A stretch of DNA of 38,412 bases from a virus: IMG/VR virus record IMGVR_UViG_3300032282_005896, positions 1 to 38,412 of that record; one strand, 5' to 3'. Numbering within the stretch: the first letter of the stretch is position 1; each line of letters begins with the position of its first letter. The position numbers and the translations under genes are program-made. Of the stretch, positions 18,287-26,423 are shown in pieces. The notes under the pieces are model-generated. The model did not search any database. It was not told where the DNA came from and was given only the letters and a program-made list of their open reading frames with translations.

Positions 18287-19273
18287 TCAAATTACACCAC
18301 GATTCATGTAATTTTTGCTTATCTGTGTTTGATAGGTTTTCATTTTGTTCAAAACCTTAGTGATCTGTTGGGTCTTACAATTACTGATTTCTCGGATGTA
18401 CAAATACAATGTCTTTTTGTTGAAGTTCTCAATACGTTCGCAACTACGAAACAACTCAAGAACTGCATAAGCGATGTTGAGATCCTTGACCTTGGTAAAT
18501 ACTTTGGTGACATTTTTTTCCCAGAAGTCTACAACCAACTTCATAAACTCTTGGGTTTGAACGATACGATAATGTGCATCTTCGGTTTGCAAACACACAC
18601 TGTCTTCGCTTGGAGTTTCGCTGATATCAACGTGTTGATTGAAACGCTTGTAATTGTTGTTGTTGTGGAAAATCAAATAGTTCTTGGCAACAATGCTGAA
18701 ATAACTGAATGCTTTTCCTTTACCAGCTTGAAACTTGTGAATGTTGGCAACTAAATGAGCCACAGTTTCACGTTGAATTTCTAAAGGACCATTATCAAAA
18801 TAAGTAAACTTGAAAGTGTTGTAGATGTTTTCCACCAACTTTTCAAAGCTAAACTTGATACGCTCGTTATAGATTGTATTGCGCTTGTCAAAGTCGGTTT
18901 CTGCGTTGTATGCAATAATGGCTTCTTCTGTGGCTTTGCTAAAGTAGATCTTTTCTTTTTTGTTGCGACCACGCCGACGAACTGGCTTTTCACCATCGGT
19001 GACAACATCGTAATCAGCGGCATCTGTGTTAGCAGTTTGCTCCGAAGATTTTACGTCACTGTCTCTGCGTACAACAAGATCTGGCACTTCGATCTTTTTT
19101 ACAACCTTTGCCACAGAGGTCTTCTTCTTGGGCACTGTCACTTTGTAAACGACAGTCGTCTTCTGCTTTTTGTCTTTCTTGCCAGAAGCAGACAAAAGTT
19201 TTGTAGTTTTCTTCTTTGAAAACTTCTTACTTTTATCCTTGCTTCTCATCAGTGGTGTTGTTTCGGTCATCAT
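18287..19273 (-). CDS. gp55: Late-transcription sigma factor (gp55 family)
   Basis: The 328-aa product has a long Lys-rich N-terminal extension (1-105; KKKTTKLLSASGKKDKKQK). A sigma-70 region 2-like core follows: YFSKATEEAIIAYNAETDFD, then FEKLVENIYNTFKFTYF, TVAHLVANIHKFQAGKGKAF and SYFSIVAKNYLIF. This series matches T4 gp55, which replaces host sigma on RNA polymerase to read late promoters. T4 gp55 is about 185 aa, so the basic extension is unusual. The start at 19273 overlaps the upstream gene by 41 nt; Met9 is an alternative. A terminator follows. Its likely targets are the CTATTTATW motifs described here. Confidence 0.85.
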   Translation of the reverse strand: MMTETTPLMRSKDKSKKFSKKKTTKLLSASGKKDKKQKTTVVYKVTVPKKKTSVAKVVKKIEVPDLVVRRDSDVKSSEQTANTDAADYDVVTDGEKPVRRRGRNKKEKIYFSKATEEAIIAYNAETDFDKRNTIYNERIKFSFEKLVENIYNTFKFTYFDNGPLEIQRETVAHLVANIHKFQAGKGKAFSYFSIVAKNYLIFHNNNNYKRFNQHVDISETPSEDSVCLQTEDAHYRIVQTQEFMKLVVDFWEKNVTKVFTKVKDLNIAYAVLELFRSCERIENFNKKTLYLYIREISNCKTQQITKVLNKMKTYQTQISKNYMNRGVI

Positions 19274-19712
19274 TCTGTATATTGTTGATTCTATTGTTAT
19301 ATTCAGTGATGATAGTTACCATATCTTGGAAAAGAAAGCCAACTTCATCATCTTTCTCGAATATACCACGCTCATCTATAGATTTCAACTGTTTATATAC
19401 GTTTCCTGTAAGTTTTCCAAAGTCTGTGACCCATTGAGCCAATTCAGTATTCAATTTTTCTGTTTCATCAAGCTGCTTTTGTATGTCTTCCAATTGAGCG
19501 AGTGATTTTTTAAGAGAAATGTGAAGAAATGCAGCAATACCAGTGGTCAAAACCTTTTCCAAATCTTGTTGAGCATTCTCAACTTTTTGAAGTTGTTGCA
19601 GTTTTTGCTCAAGCTCCTTGGCTTTGTTTTTGGCGGTACGTGAAGTAACATATAAAAAAATAGAGATACTCAGCAGTAACCCTATTGCAGTAACAAATAT
19701 TTGGGTGTTCAT
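19233..19712 (-). CDS. Membrane-anchored coiled-coil protein, unknown (159 aa)
   Basis: Product begins MNTQIFVTAIGLLLSISIFL. One N-terminal transmembrane helix (residues 4-23) is followed by coiled coils (KNKAKELEQKLQQLQKVENA; LAQLEDIQKQLDETEKLNTE), ending in a polar Asn/Asp-rich tail. The layout resembles anchored spanin- or septation-type proteins, but there is no lipobox or other diagnostic motif. The gene overlaps the sigma factor start by 41 nt. A motif related to CTATTTATA (CTATTGATA) lies 2 nt before the ATG. Confidence 0.65.
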   Translation of the reverse strand: MNTQIFVTAIGLLLSISIFLYVTSRTAKNKAKELEQKLQQLQKVENAQQDLEKVLTTGIAAFLHISLKKSLAQLEDIQKQLDETEKLNTELAQWVTDFGKLTGNVYKQLKSIDERGIFEKDDEVGFLFQDMVTIITEYNNRINNIQNDDRNNTTDEKQG

Positions 19713-19729
19713 AATATCAATAGTAGCAA

Positions 19730-19867
19730 TTACAGTTCATCAGATTCATCATCAAATTCGATGAACTCATCAAGAAATGATATAGCGTCATCAATTGCGG
19801 ACCAATCGTTGTTTTCTGTAGCGTCTGTAAGCATACGACGTAGTTCTAAAAGTTCGTCATTATTCAT
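19730..19867 (-). CDS. Small acidic protein (45 aa)
   Basis: Reads MNNDELLELRRMLTDATENN and ends DEFIEFDDESDEL. The net charge is strongly negative (many Asp and Glu), with two predicted helices. It fills the gap between the 159-aa gene (17 nt) and the membrane-protein gene, on the same strand. Codon use and tight spacing support it as a real gene. No Shine-Dalgarno sequence is visible. Small acidic phage proteins often bind host enzymes or mimic DNA, but nothing here shows which. Confidence 0.6.
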   Translation of the reverse strand: MNNDELLELRRMLTDATENNDWSAIDDAISFLDEFIEFDDESDEL

Positions 19868-19922
19868 GGGCGTCTAATACAGTAATATATAGTGCCTACG
19901 TTTCTAAACGACATTTTTCTTT

Positions 19923-21044
19923 TCAAAAACTGAACAAACCACGTACTCCACCAGCTTTTGACTTGATCTTTTTGATGATGGTGCGATCCACTGGCTTTTC
20001 AACTTCCTTGATGGTTTCAAATGGTTTTTCAACTTCTCTCACCACTTCTCTGATTGTCTCAACTGGCTTTTCAACTTCTTTAATTACTTCTTTGATAGTT
20101 TCGACAGGCTTTTCAACTTCCTTAATTACTTCTCTGATTGTCTCAACTGGCTTTTCAACTTCTTTGATTGTTTCCACGGGCTTTTCCACCTCGACAATTT
20201 TTTCCACAATCTTTGTTTCGGTAGAACCTTTTTTGTCACCGTAAATTTTGAACTCTTGTTCTGCATCGGTACGTGTGTTTGAACTCATATTGTAAGCCAA
20301 CAACAACACTACAGCTAGTGGATCAAAAACAGTGATCAACACAATAATAAACCACTTTACAACATGGCGAATGTCTGTGTTGAATTCATCAGCAACGAAT
20401 TTGAAAGTGGTAATATCTTTCTTTTGGCTGTTGTCAATTTTGAGTTTGAAAATTTCATCGTCTATTTTGCCTGATTTGTCGCTGGCATCTTTCAATTTTG
20501 TATTTTCCGTTTCAATTTGCTTGTTCAAATCAGAAATTTGGTCGTTGATCTGATTTTGAATGTTTTGCAGTTGAATTGGGTTTCGAGCGATCAATGCATT
20601 GGTCATAGTTTCACTCAAGCGACCTTCTTGAGAAGCACGTAGTGCCAACAACTTGTCGATGTTGGATCTTACAGAGTCCAGTTTTTTGACTTCGCTGATC
20701 TTTTGAACTTCCAACGTAGCAATCTTTGTGTTGGACAATTCAGACTCTAGTGAGCTTTTTTGAAATGCTGCTGTCAAATAACCAAAAATACCCAACGATG
20801 TAATACACATCAATACTACAACAGCAGTAACCATATAAATCTTCATTAACTTATTGGCGATGCCCCAATATCTAAACAGCCACGATGTTGTGACAAGTTT
20901 GCCCAACTCAAGGGAACTTGCCATGATCATAGCTGCCACAATAGCACCGGAGAAAAGAAGACCAATACCATATACGCTAAAGAATGCTGCACAGCCAGCA
21001 ATCAACATAGAGGTAAACATTACTAAGTTTTTGAATTTGAACAT
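19923..21044 (-). CDS. Four-helix membrane protein with charged VEKPVETI repeats (373 aa)
   Basis: The ATG at 21044 gives MFKFKNLVMFTSMLIAGCAA; a start 8 codons upstream is less likely because it lies over the promoter motif. Hydrophobic helices occur at about residues 4-27, 29-49 and 66-90, and a fourth near 235-260 (VVKWFIIVLITVFDPLAVVL). A coiled-coil region lies between the third and fourth. The C-terminal 90 residues are repeats of VEKPVETIKEV and VEKPVETIREV, ending in a short basic tail. Helices followed by a long charged stalk suggest an inner-membrane protein with a cytoplasmic arm. The function is unknown. CTATTTATA precedes the start. Confidence 0.72.
   Translation of the reverse strand: MFKFKNLVMFTSMLIAGCAAFFSVYGIGLLFSGAIVAAMIMASSLELGKLVTTSWLFRYWGIANKLMKIYMVTAVVVLMCITSLGIFGYLTAAFQKSSLESELSNTKIATLEVQKISEVKKLDSVRSNIDKLLALRASQEGRLSETMTNALIARNPIQLQNIQNQINDQISDLNKQIETENTKLKDASDKSGKIDDEIFKLKIDNSQKKDITTFKFVADEFNTDIRHVVKWFIIVLITVFDPLAVVLLLAYNMSSNTRTDAEQEFKIYGDKKGSTETKIVEKIVEVEKPVETIKEVEKPVETIREVIKEVEKPVETIKEVIKEVEKPVETIREVVREVEKPFETIKEVEKPVDRTIIKKIKSKAGGVRGLFSF
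19975..20215 (-). repeat. Coding tandem repeats (VEKPVETI(K/R)EV)
   Basis: Imperfect repeats of about 33-48 bp with the plus-strand core ACTTCTTTGATNGTTTC and GGCTTTTCAAC. They encode the charged C-terminal stalk of the membrane protein. Unit number is probably variable between relatives. Confidence 0.8.
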
Positions 21045-21049
21045 ACTAA

Positions 21050-21058
21050 TATAAATAG
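21050..21058 (-). promoter_or_regulatory. CTATTTATA start-proximal motif (candidate late promoter)
   Basis: CTATTTATA followed by TTAGT and the ATG at 21044. It lies 15 nt downstream of the terminator hairpin at 21073-21100. Confidence 0.5.
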
Positions 21059-21072
21059 AAACTAACACGAAA

Positions 21073-21100
21073 AAACCCCTTGCATTTCTACAAGGGGTTT
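21073..21100 (-). terminator. Intrinsic terminator after hsp20
   Basis: A 10-bp stem pairs 21073-21082 (aaaccccttg) with 21091-21100 (caaggggttt) around an 8-nt loop. T residues follow on the minus strand. It begins 18 nt after the Hsp20 stop. Confidence 0.9.
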
Positions 21101-21118
21101 CATATAACCAATAACGTA

Positions 21119-21598
21119 TTAAGTTATTTTTACCTTTTTGCTGGTTGGCGGTGTAGGCTTCACCTTTTTGACTTTAACGGTCAATAGACCATTTTCAAAC
21201 TTTGCTTCTGGCGTGTCCTTATCAAACAAATCACTCAATGCAAATGTGCGCTTGAAGCTACTATGCTTGAGTTCTTTGCGAATATAGGTGCGTTTATCAT
21301 TGGAATCAACAGTCTTGGTCTTTTGACCACTGATGATCAACAAGTTATCTTCAATTTCAACAGAAACTTCGTCTTTGCTAAGACCTGGAATTTCTGCAAT
21401 AATTTCGATGCTATCCACATTATCAATAACATCAACTCTTGGATAACTTTGTTTTTCGAAGAAACCCACTCCAAATTCTTTGGTGAAATCTGGAAAAGCT
21501 TGTGAGAACACGTCGTCAAACAGCTTATCGAATGGGGTCAAAAATTCGTCACGATTGATGCCTCGCAACGCAGGCGTAGTATACTTTACAACTGACAT
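21119..21598 (-). CDS. hsp20: Small heat shock protein Hsp20 (alpha-crystallin)
   Basis: 159 aa, the typical length. The alpha-crystallin domain spans about residues 50-145: YPRVDVIDNVDSIEIIAEIP, then LSKDEVSVEIEDNLLIISGQ, with the conserved strand FKRTFALSD and the A-x-x-x-n-G-L motif as AKFENGLLTV. A Pro/Lys tail follows. It is an ATP-independent holdase that keeps unfolded proteins soluble. Hsp20 genes are common in marine T4-like phages, probably helping virion protein folding. Unlike most genes here it has a good Shine-Dalgarno (AAAGGA, 10 nt before the ATG) and a TTGACA-type promoter, so it is probably expressed early by host polymerase. Confidence 0.93.
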   Translation of the reverse strand: MSVVKYTTPALRGINRDEFLTPFDKLFDDVFSQAFPDFTKEFGVGFFEKQSYPRVDVIDNVDSIEIIAEIPGLSKDEVSVEIEDNLLIISGQKTKTVDSNDKRTYIRKELKHSSFKRTFALSDLFDKDTPEAKFENGLLTVKVKKVKPTPPTSKKVKIT

Positions 21599-21680
21599 AT
21601 CTATATTTCCTTTCTTTGTTATAATAATTCGTTTTGAACTTATTATCTTGGCAACCTCCCGAGAGCATTGCCGTGACGGT

Positions 21681-21710
21681 AATCTACCATCACCAATATA
21701 TAGTTGTCAA
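21681..21710 (-). promoter_or_regulatory. Host-type promoter for hsp20
   Basis: On the minus strand a perfect -35 TTGACA (21705-21710) is followed by an 18-nt spacer and TAGATT (21681-21686) as -10. This leaves a leader of about 75 nt before the Shine-Dalgarno site and ATG. The -10 matches the consensus at 4 of 6 positions. Confidence 0.45.
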
Positions 21711-21723
21711 GAAACAAAAACTA

Positions 21724-23604
21724 TCAATCTTTTAATTGTCTGAGTTCGGTATCACCAACCGCATTGTGACCTATAATTTTTCCTCGCATCAAGAATCGTT
21801 TGTTGACACAGTTTAAGTGCATGAACTTACCAACAGGCATATACAATTCGTTGCTGTCTACAACATAAACATCTCCCAACTCTCCTTCAAGCTTGTCACC
21901 TGCTTGTAGAGATTTGACGGATTTCCACAATCCATTGCCCACATACCACAAATGGCTGTCATCTACATCATATGTTTCACCATTGATGATAGTGCGCCAA
22001 ATTGGAGCTTCTGCTTCATATGCCACAGTAACTTCGTTCCATTCACCATCTGGACCACGCAAATGCATACCTACTTTGATTTCACCAGCAGGTATAAATC
22101 CGTGTTCTTTTGTTTCCATTGGGTGCCAAATTGCTGGACATCCACCGCTGTCACCTCCACCTGTCGATGATGGTACGCAGACTGCTTTGTTCCAATTTGC
22201 AGTAATATATCCAGTTTTGGTATCTGTTGGAGAAGTGAACGCCATGGTAAACGTTCCTTTTGCTGAAAAACTTGAACTTTGAACAGACTGTCCCCAATAT
22301 ACAGATCCAAAGCTTATACCAATTTTTTTGGTTTGGTTTGCAGTCAACACAAATGCTGATGATGGAAATGTTGGAATCAATTGTCCATTTGGAACAAATA
22401 GTGGTCTGTTGTTGTCGGTGTTGATCCAATCATTATTCAAAGTAATAGTGACCGATTCGTTGTTTGGATTTGTAATCCAAAAGCTACCAGTGTAATGAAC
22501 TTGAGAAATACTGGTGATATTACAAGTAGTTTGAGCGTTGCAAAAGCAGTCTTGAGTTGCTGCTGTATTTGAAACTGCTCTTGCTGGAGGTGCTCCACAA
22601 GAACCAGCAATCTGTGAATTTGCCAACGCAAACACTCTAATTACAGATTGGTTTGTAGTAGTGACAACTTCGTCTATACCATAACTGTATGTTCCCGCAT
22701 TTGGTGGACCCCCAGTGCAAGTCACTAGACCAGCGTAGTAATTACCATTTGGTAAAAGTCGTGTAATTGACCCTTGCAATGCAAACGTGCGAGTTCCACC
22801 TGGAGTATATGCTTTGGTGAATGTGCGAGTATATCCATTGAGTGTATAATTTCTAGGGTTCTCAACAAAGTTTGGAAGTTCATTCACTAACAACGTTAAA
22901 TCATTTTTTTGAAATGTGTTTAGAGTGCCATTGGTGTTGATTTTTGGTATAATGTTTTGAACAGCGAGAGAAATAGTGGAAGATACTTGTGATTGTAGAG
23001 ATACACTAGATCCCACAGTTGATGTAGCTGCGCATGAACCTGTAAAAAAGCTGGATGTAAATGCGTTTGATACAACATCTTTCAACACAACCTTGTAAAT
23101 GCGATTTGTTGTTAGATTCGACAAGTATTCTTCACAATCGTTTGCCAAAACATAAGAAGACTGCTTGGAAAATGCTGCCGACCCAGGTGGATTTGGTTTT
23201 GAATACACACTGTAGCGATACACACGACTAGACGTTTCTTCCGTCAAGTAATTTGCGTTATACACAGTGCTGTCAGGGTAAAATTCAGCATACCAAACAC
23301 CATTTCCTTGTGATTTTATAGATGCGCTCAAATAGTTGGCACCATAAAATTCGCTCATTCTAGCATCATTGATGTTATCAAAACTTACCAAACCAACACC
23401 AACTCCTTGATTAACTTTTGTATTTTCTACTGGATCTCCAGCAAACGATTTTAGTCGTGCCAGTGACGCCGACAAAGAAATATTCTGCGTAGGAACCACA
23501 GCATCAACATTAGCCAACAAATTGTTGATAGCCGAATATGGTGAGCCAGTTGCCAATTGTGAAAATGACAACGACCCACCTCGGTTTAGTCGATTGATTG
23601 ACAT
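21724..23604 (-). CDS. Virion protein with C-terminal Hint (intein-like) domain (626 aa)
   Basis: Product begins MSINRLNRGGSLSFSQLATG, with a Ser/Thr-rich structural body. Residues from Cys489 form a Hint domain: CPAIWHPMETKEHG, then the loop IPAGEIKVGMHL, a block-B-like DVDDSHLWYV with His551, KSLQAGDKL, and the end motif GKIIGHN with His613-Asn614. In inteins the first Cys starts the acyl shift and the terminal His-Asn releases the C-side. The residue after Asn is Ala, not Cys, Ser or Thr, and only 12 residues remain. Protein splicing is therefore not expected; self-cleavage at Cys489 is possible. Related Hint tails occur in marine phage fibre proteins. Confidence 0.75.
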   Translation of the reverse strand: MSINRLNRGGSLSFSQLATGSPYSAINNLLANVDAVVPTQNISLSASLARLKSFAGDPVENTKVNQGVGVGLVSFDNINDARMSEFYGANYLSASIKSQGNGVWYAEFYPDSTVYNANYLTEETSSRVYRYSVYSKPNPPGSAAFSKQSSYVLANDCEEYLSNLTTNRIYKVVLKDVVSNAFTSSFFTGSCAATSTVGSSVSLQSQVSSTISLAVQNIIPKINTNGTLNTFQKNDLTLLVNELPNFVENPRNYTLNGYTRTFTKAYTPGGTRTFALQGSITRLLPNGNYYAGLVTCTGGPPNAGTYSYGIDEVVTTTNQSVIRVFALANSQIAGSCGAPPARAVSNTAATQDCFCNAQTTCNITSISQVHYTGSFWITNPNNESVTITLNNDWINTDNNRPLFVPNGQLIPTFPSSAFVLTANQTKKIGISFGSVYWGQSVQSSSFSAKGTFTMAFTSPTDTKTGYITANWNKAVCVPSSTGGGDSGGCPAIWHPMETKEHGFIPAGEIKVGMHLRGPDGEWNEVTVAYEAEAPIWRTIINGETYDVDDSHLWYVGNGLWKSVKSLQAGDKLEGELGDVYVVDSNELYMPVGKFMHLNCVNKRFLMRGKIIGHNAVGDTELRQLKD

Positions 23605-23606
23605 AT

Positions 23607-24956
23607 TTATCTAGCTTCCAAATCTGCAATTTTTTGTGCCAGCAATTGAATCTGTTGTTGTTGTTCTTGAACAGTTTTGATCAACAACGGAATAAAAGAG
23701 TTGTACTTAACTGCTTTGTAGCCGTTTATATCTTCTCTTACAAATTCTGGATACACTGCTTCAACTTCTTGTGCAATCAAACCGAAGTCTGCAACACCGT
23801 TAGAATTCCAAACAAACGAAACTGGATTGAGACCTTCGATCTTATCATATCCATTTTCAAGTGGTTCAATTTCACTCTTTAGACGTTCATCAGATGATGC
23901 AAATGTTGAGAATGACACTACGTCACCGGCAACATCAAGTTGTCCGCTTCCACTAACTCTCAACAGCTTTGTGTAAGCACTACCCGATGTTACCAAAAAT
24001 ACGTTTTGAGTTGGCGTGTAAGGATTGACTAGACTGCTATGATCGGCATAAGTCGATGGCCATCCATAAGAACTGCTCAAATGAACATGGCATTGTGCTT
24101 GAATATTGTTGCTTTGTGGGAAATGACCAATACCAATCAAACGTCCACGCACACCAAAAGAGGTCCATCCAGCTTTTCCAGAGTTGGTTGCGTGTGGCTT
24201 CCACGCACAATCTTTTTCAGATGGCGGAATCAAACAAGTGTTATCTGTAAATGATCCCGAGTAATAAATCGCAAAATTTGCACCAGTACGAATGTAGTTG
24301 TTGCCACATTGCAAACCCAGATCATACAAATAATTGAAACCATACGCAGACGCAGAAAACTGAATCAAATGTTGACCATAATAGTTATTTACTGCCAGTG
24401 GACGTGACAAAACTGTACGACCAATAGTAGATCCCCAAGCTCCACCTAGATTTGGCCATCCAGTACCTTTGTTAACTGTAGTGGTGTCAACTTGAACAAA
24501 AGGAACATTTGCTGTGGTATTTGCACCTGTCCAATAAGTAAAATTGTTTGCAACACCAGTACCAGTTACACTACCGATCACGGTATCGGCAGTCAATGCA
24601 TGGTTTGCATTTTTTGCCCAACTTGCAGTGCCATAAAATGCAGCTTTATTTGAAAACGCAGCAGATGCGCTAACATAGCCTCTGAAACTGCCAGTAAAGC
24701 TTCCAGTGAAATGACCTTTTGCACTACCAGTGAAGCTGCCACTATACGAGCCAGTTGGATTTGATCCGATGAAATCACTCAACTCTTGAAACGTTACTTG
24801 GCGGGAATATTTTTCGGTTGATGAAGAGCTATCACCATTTTGAATCAACAAAAATGAGTCGTATGGTTTAATTACGTTTGGTGAACGACCAGAAATACCT
24901 GCCAAAGAACTAACTTTGATGGTCTGTACGTTTAGAGTATTACAAGGGCTTGCCAT
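23607..24956 (-). CDS. Tail fibre protein with C-terminal Peptidase_S74 chaperone (449 aa)
   Basis: Product begins MASPCNTLNVQTIKVSSLAG. SGSFTGSAKGHFTGSFTGSF repeats near residues 72-92 are typical of fibre shafts. The C-terminal 95 residues are an intramolecular chaperone of the S74 family: SSDERLKSEIEPL with the catalytic Ser355-Asp356 and Lys360, then YDKIEGLNPVSFVW, FGLIAQEVEAVYPEFV, KAVKYNSFIPLLIK and a trimerising coiled coil (TVQEQQQQIQLLAQK). S74 domains fold the fibre trimer and then cut themselves off at this Ser. The gene starts after an ATATTTATT motif. The Hint-domain gene follows 2 nt downstream. Confidence 0.9.
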   Translation of the reverse strand: MASPCNTLNVQTIKVSSLAGISGRSPNVIKPYDSFLLIQNGDSSSSTEKYSRQVTFQELSDFIGSNPTGSYSGSFTGSAKGHFTGSFTGSFRGYVSASAAFSNKAAFYGTASWAKNANHALTADTVIGSVTGTGVANNFTYWTGANTTANVPFVQVDTTTVNKGTGWPNLGGAWGSTIGRTVLSRPLAVNNYYGQHLIQFSASAYGFNYLYDLGLQCGNNYIRTGANFAIYYSGSFTDNTCLIPPSEKDCAWKPHATNSGKAGWTSFGVRGRLIGIGHFPQSNNIQAQCHVHLSSSYGWPSTYADHSSLVNPYTPTQNVFLVTSGSAYTKLLRVSGSGQLDVAGDVVSFSTFASSDERLKSEIEPLENGYDKIEGLNPVSFVWNSNGVADFGLIAQEVEAVYPEFVREDINGYKAVKYNSFIPLLIKTVQEQQQQIQLLAQKIADLEAR

Positions 24957-24961
24957 ATGTT

Positions 24962-24970
24962 AATAAATAT
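24962..24970 (-). promoter_or_regulatory. ATATTTATT start-proximal motif (candidate late promoter)
   Basis: ATATTTATT followed by AACAT and the ATG at 24956. This is the only one of the six copies without a clear terminator hairpin just upstream, and it differs from CTATTTATW at the first base. Confidence 0.4.
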
Positions 24971-24994
24971 ACGGTTTATTGGTTTTGGTTTATA

Positions 24995-26398
24995 TTATCC
25001 CAATACGTAGCATTTTAATCTCCACGAGGTGGTAGTAATTGTTTTATCAACGTTGGTTCCATCTGGCGATGGCAAATATAAATTTGCAAATGTGTTTCTT
25101 GCAGCATACGTAAAATATAAATCGGCGTAAACTACAAATGCAGGAACAGTGTCGTCATCAGAAAATCCATTTCCGTTAAAAAATGAGCACAAATCTACTT
25201 CGTCACCAACATCATACAAAGCATTCACAGGATCAGCGACATTCAATACAGCAACCCATCGATAAAACTTTGGCACAGTTCCAAGTAGATGTTGATATTG
25301 TGTAACAACACCACCGGCAGCAGGAAATATAAATGTTGAACTTGTCTTTGTGGCTACTTGTGCTTGAGAAGCATAGCTTGCTGTGCGAGCATAACTTGCA
25401 CTGCGAGCATAGCTGGAACTGCGAGCACTGCGAGCATAACTTGAACTGCGAGCATAGCTTCCACTCCTTGAATAGCTGCTGCTGCGAACATAGCTTGCGC
25501 TAAAAGCATAGCTTGAACTCAAAATATAGCTTGAGCTAATTGCATAACTTGCGCTGCCGTTGTATGTTCCAGTATATGTCAAGAATGTGGTGGATGTTGC
25601 AGTATTTGCTGTGGTCGCATAATCCGATGCATTGGATTTTATTGCGTATGATGCCGTTCCATTTTTTGGATTCAATATTGGATGATATCGCAAATACGAA
25701 GACGAACGTGATTGTGATGCATAGCTTGAGCTAAGACCATACGTTGCAAAATCAGCATCAGTTGCGTGAGTCACACAAGTCAATGTAACTTCTGCAACTT
25801 TGGCATAGCTTGCCACAGATGCCGTTTTAGCATAGCTTGCAGTTCCATAAAACAATGCATTCTTTGCCAAGTTTGCGCTGTTCTCCAAAACTTTGTTGCC
25901 TGCGTCTGAATATACATCACCAGTCAAATTGCCATGAACACTACCCTCTAACGCACCATATACAACTCCACCGACAACCACGTCACTGTTAGCAGTGATT
26001 ATGTTTGCTTCAATATCTTGATCAGTAAAAATAGTCGATAAAAATTCGATTGGCGCACCAGTGGTGCCAAATTTCATGTTTGTGAATGACAAAGCTTGAA
26101 AATTGTTTTTATCAATAAAAGCTTTGCCACCAATCAATCGAAGCGACGTTGCAAAATCCGCACTGCTACCAGTAAACGTCCCACCTTTGAAACTTCCCGT
26201 GAATTTATTATTTTCACTGGTGAAATCTACCGTCACGTCTTGAATGACGGTGGCAAGTTTCTGAGACAGTTGAGTAAGCGTGATGTTCTTGGTTTGATTG
26301 TTTTTAACATCCTGGATGACCAATAAGTCTCCAGAGCTTGGGGATGCATAGTTAGCCAAGCTCTCAATCACTCTTCCTTTATTTGACAATATCGCCAT
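24995..26398 (-). CDS. Fibre-like virion protein with Ser-Ala-Tyr repeats (467 aa)
   Basis: Product begins MAILSNKGRVIESLANYASP. The N-terminal part (1-160) has GSFKGGTFTGSSADFATS-type fibre sequence. Residues of about 180-345 carry many ASYAK, SSYAR and SASYART units, dense at about 280-345, which suit a repetitive trimeric shaft. The last 120 residues form a globular tip (GGVVTQYQHLLGTVPKFYRW). Its C-terminus is 39 nt before the S74 fibre gene, so the two may be subunits of one fibre. There is no S74 or Hint domain. The receptor-binding role is inferred. Confidence 0.75.
   Translation of the reverse strand: MAILSNKGRVIESLANYASPSSGDLLVIQDVKNNQTKNITLTQLSQKLATVIQDVTVDFTSENNKFTGSFKGGTFTGSSADFATSLRLIGGKAFIDKNNFQALSFTNMKFGTTGAPIEFLSTIFTDQDIEANIITANSDVVVGGVVYGALEGSVHGNLTGDVYSDAGNKVLENSANLAKNALFYGTASYAKTASVASYAKVAEVTLTCVTHATDADFATYGLSSSYASQSRSSSYLRYHPILNPKNGTASYAIKSNASDYATTANTATSTTFLTYTGTYNGSASYAISSSYILSSSYAFSASYVRSSSYSRSGSYARSSSYARSARSSSYARSASYARTASYASQAQVATKTSSTFIFPAAGGVVTQYQHLLGTVPKFYRWVAVLNVADPVNALYDVGDEVDLCSFFNGNGFSDDDTVPAFVVYADLYFTYAARNTFANLYLPSPDGTNVDKTITTTSWRLKCYVLG
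25367..25560 (-). repeat. Coding repeats (SSYAR / SASYA)
   Basis: Tandem imperfect repeats of about 15-21 bp. The plus-strand core is GCATAGCTTGAACTG or GCGAGCATAACTTG. They encode the Ser-Ala-Tyr shaft of the fibre-like protein. Confidence 0.8.
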
Positions 26399-26423
26399 AC
26401 TATTCTTTAGATATAATTATCAA

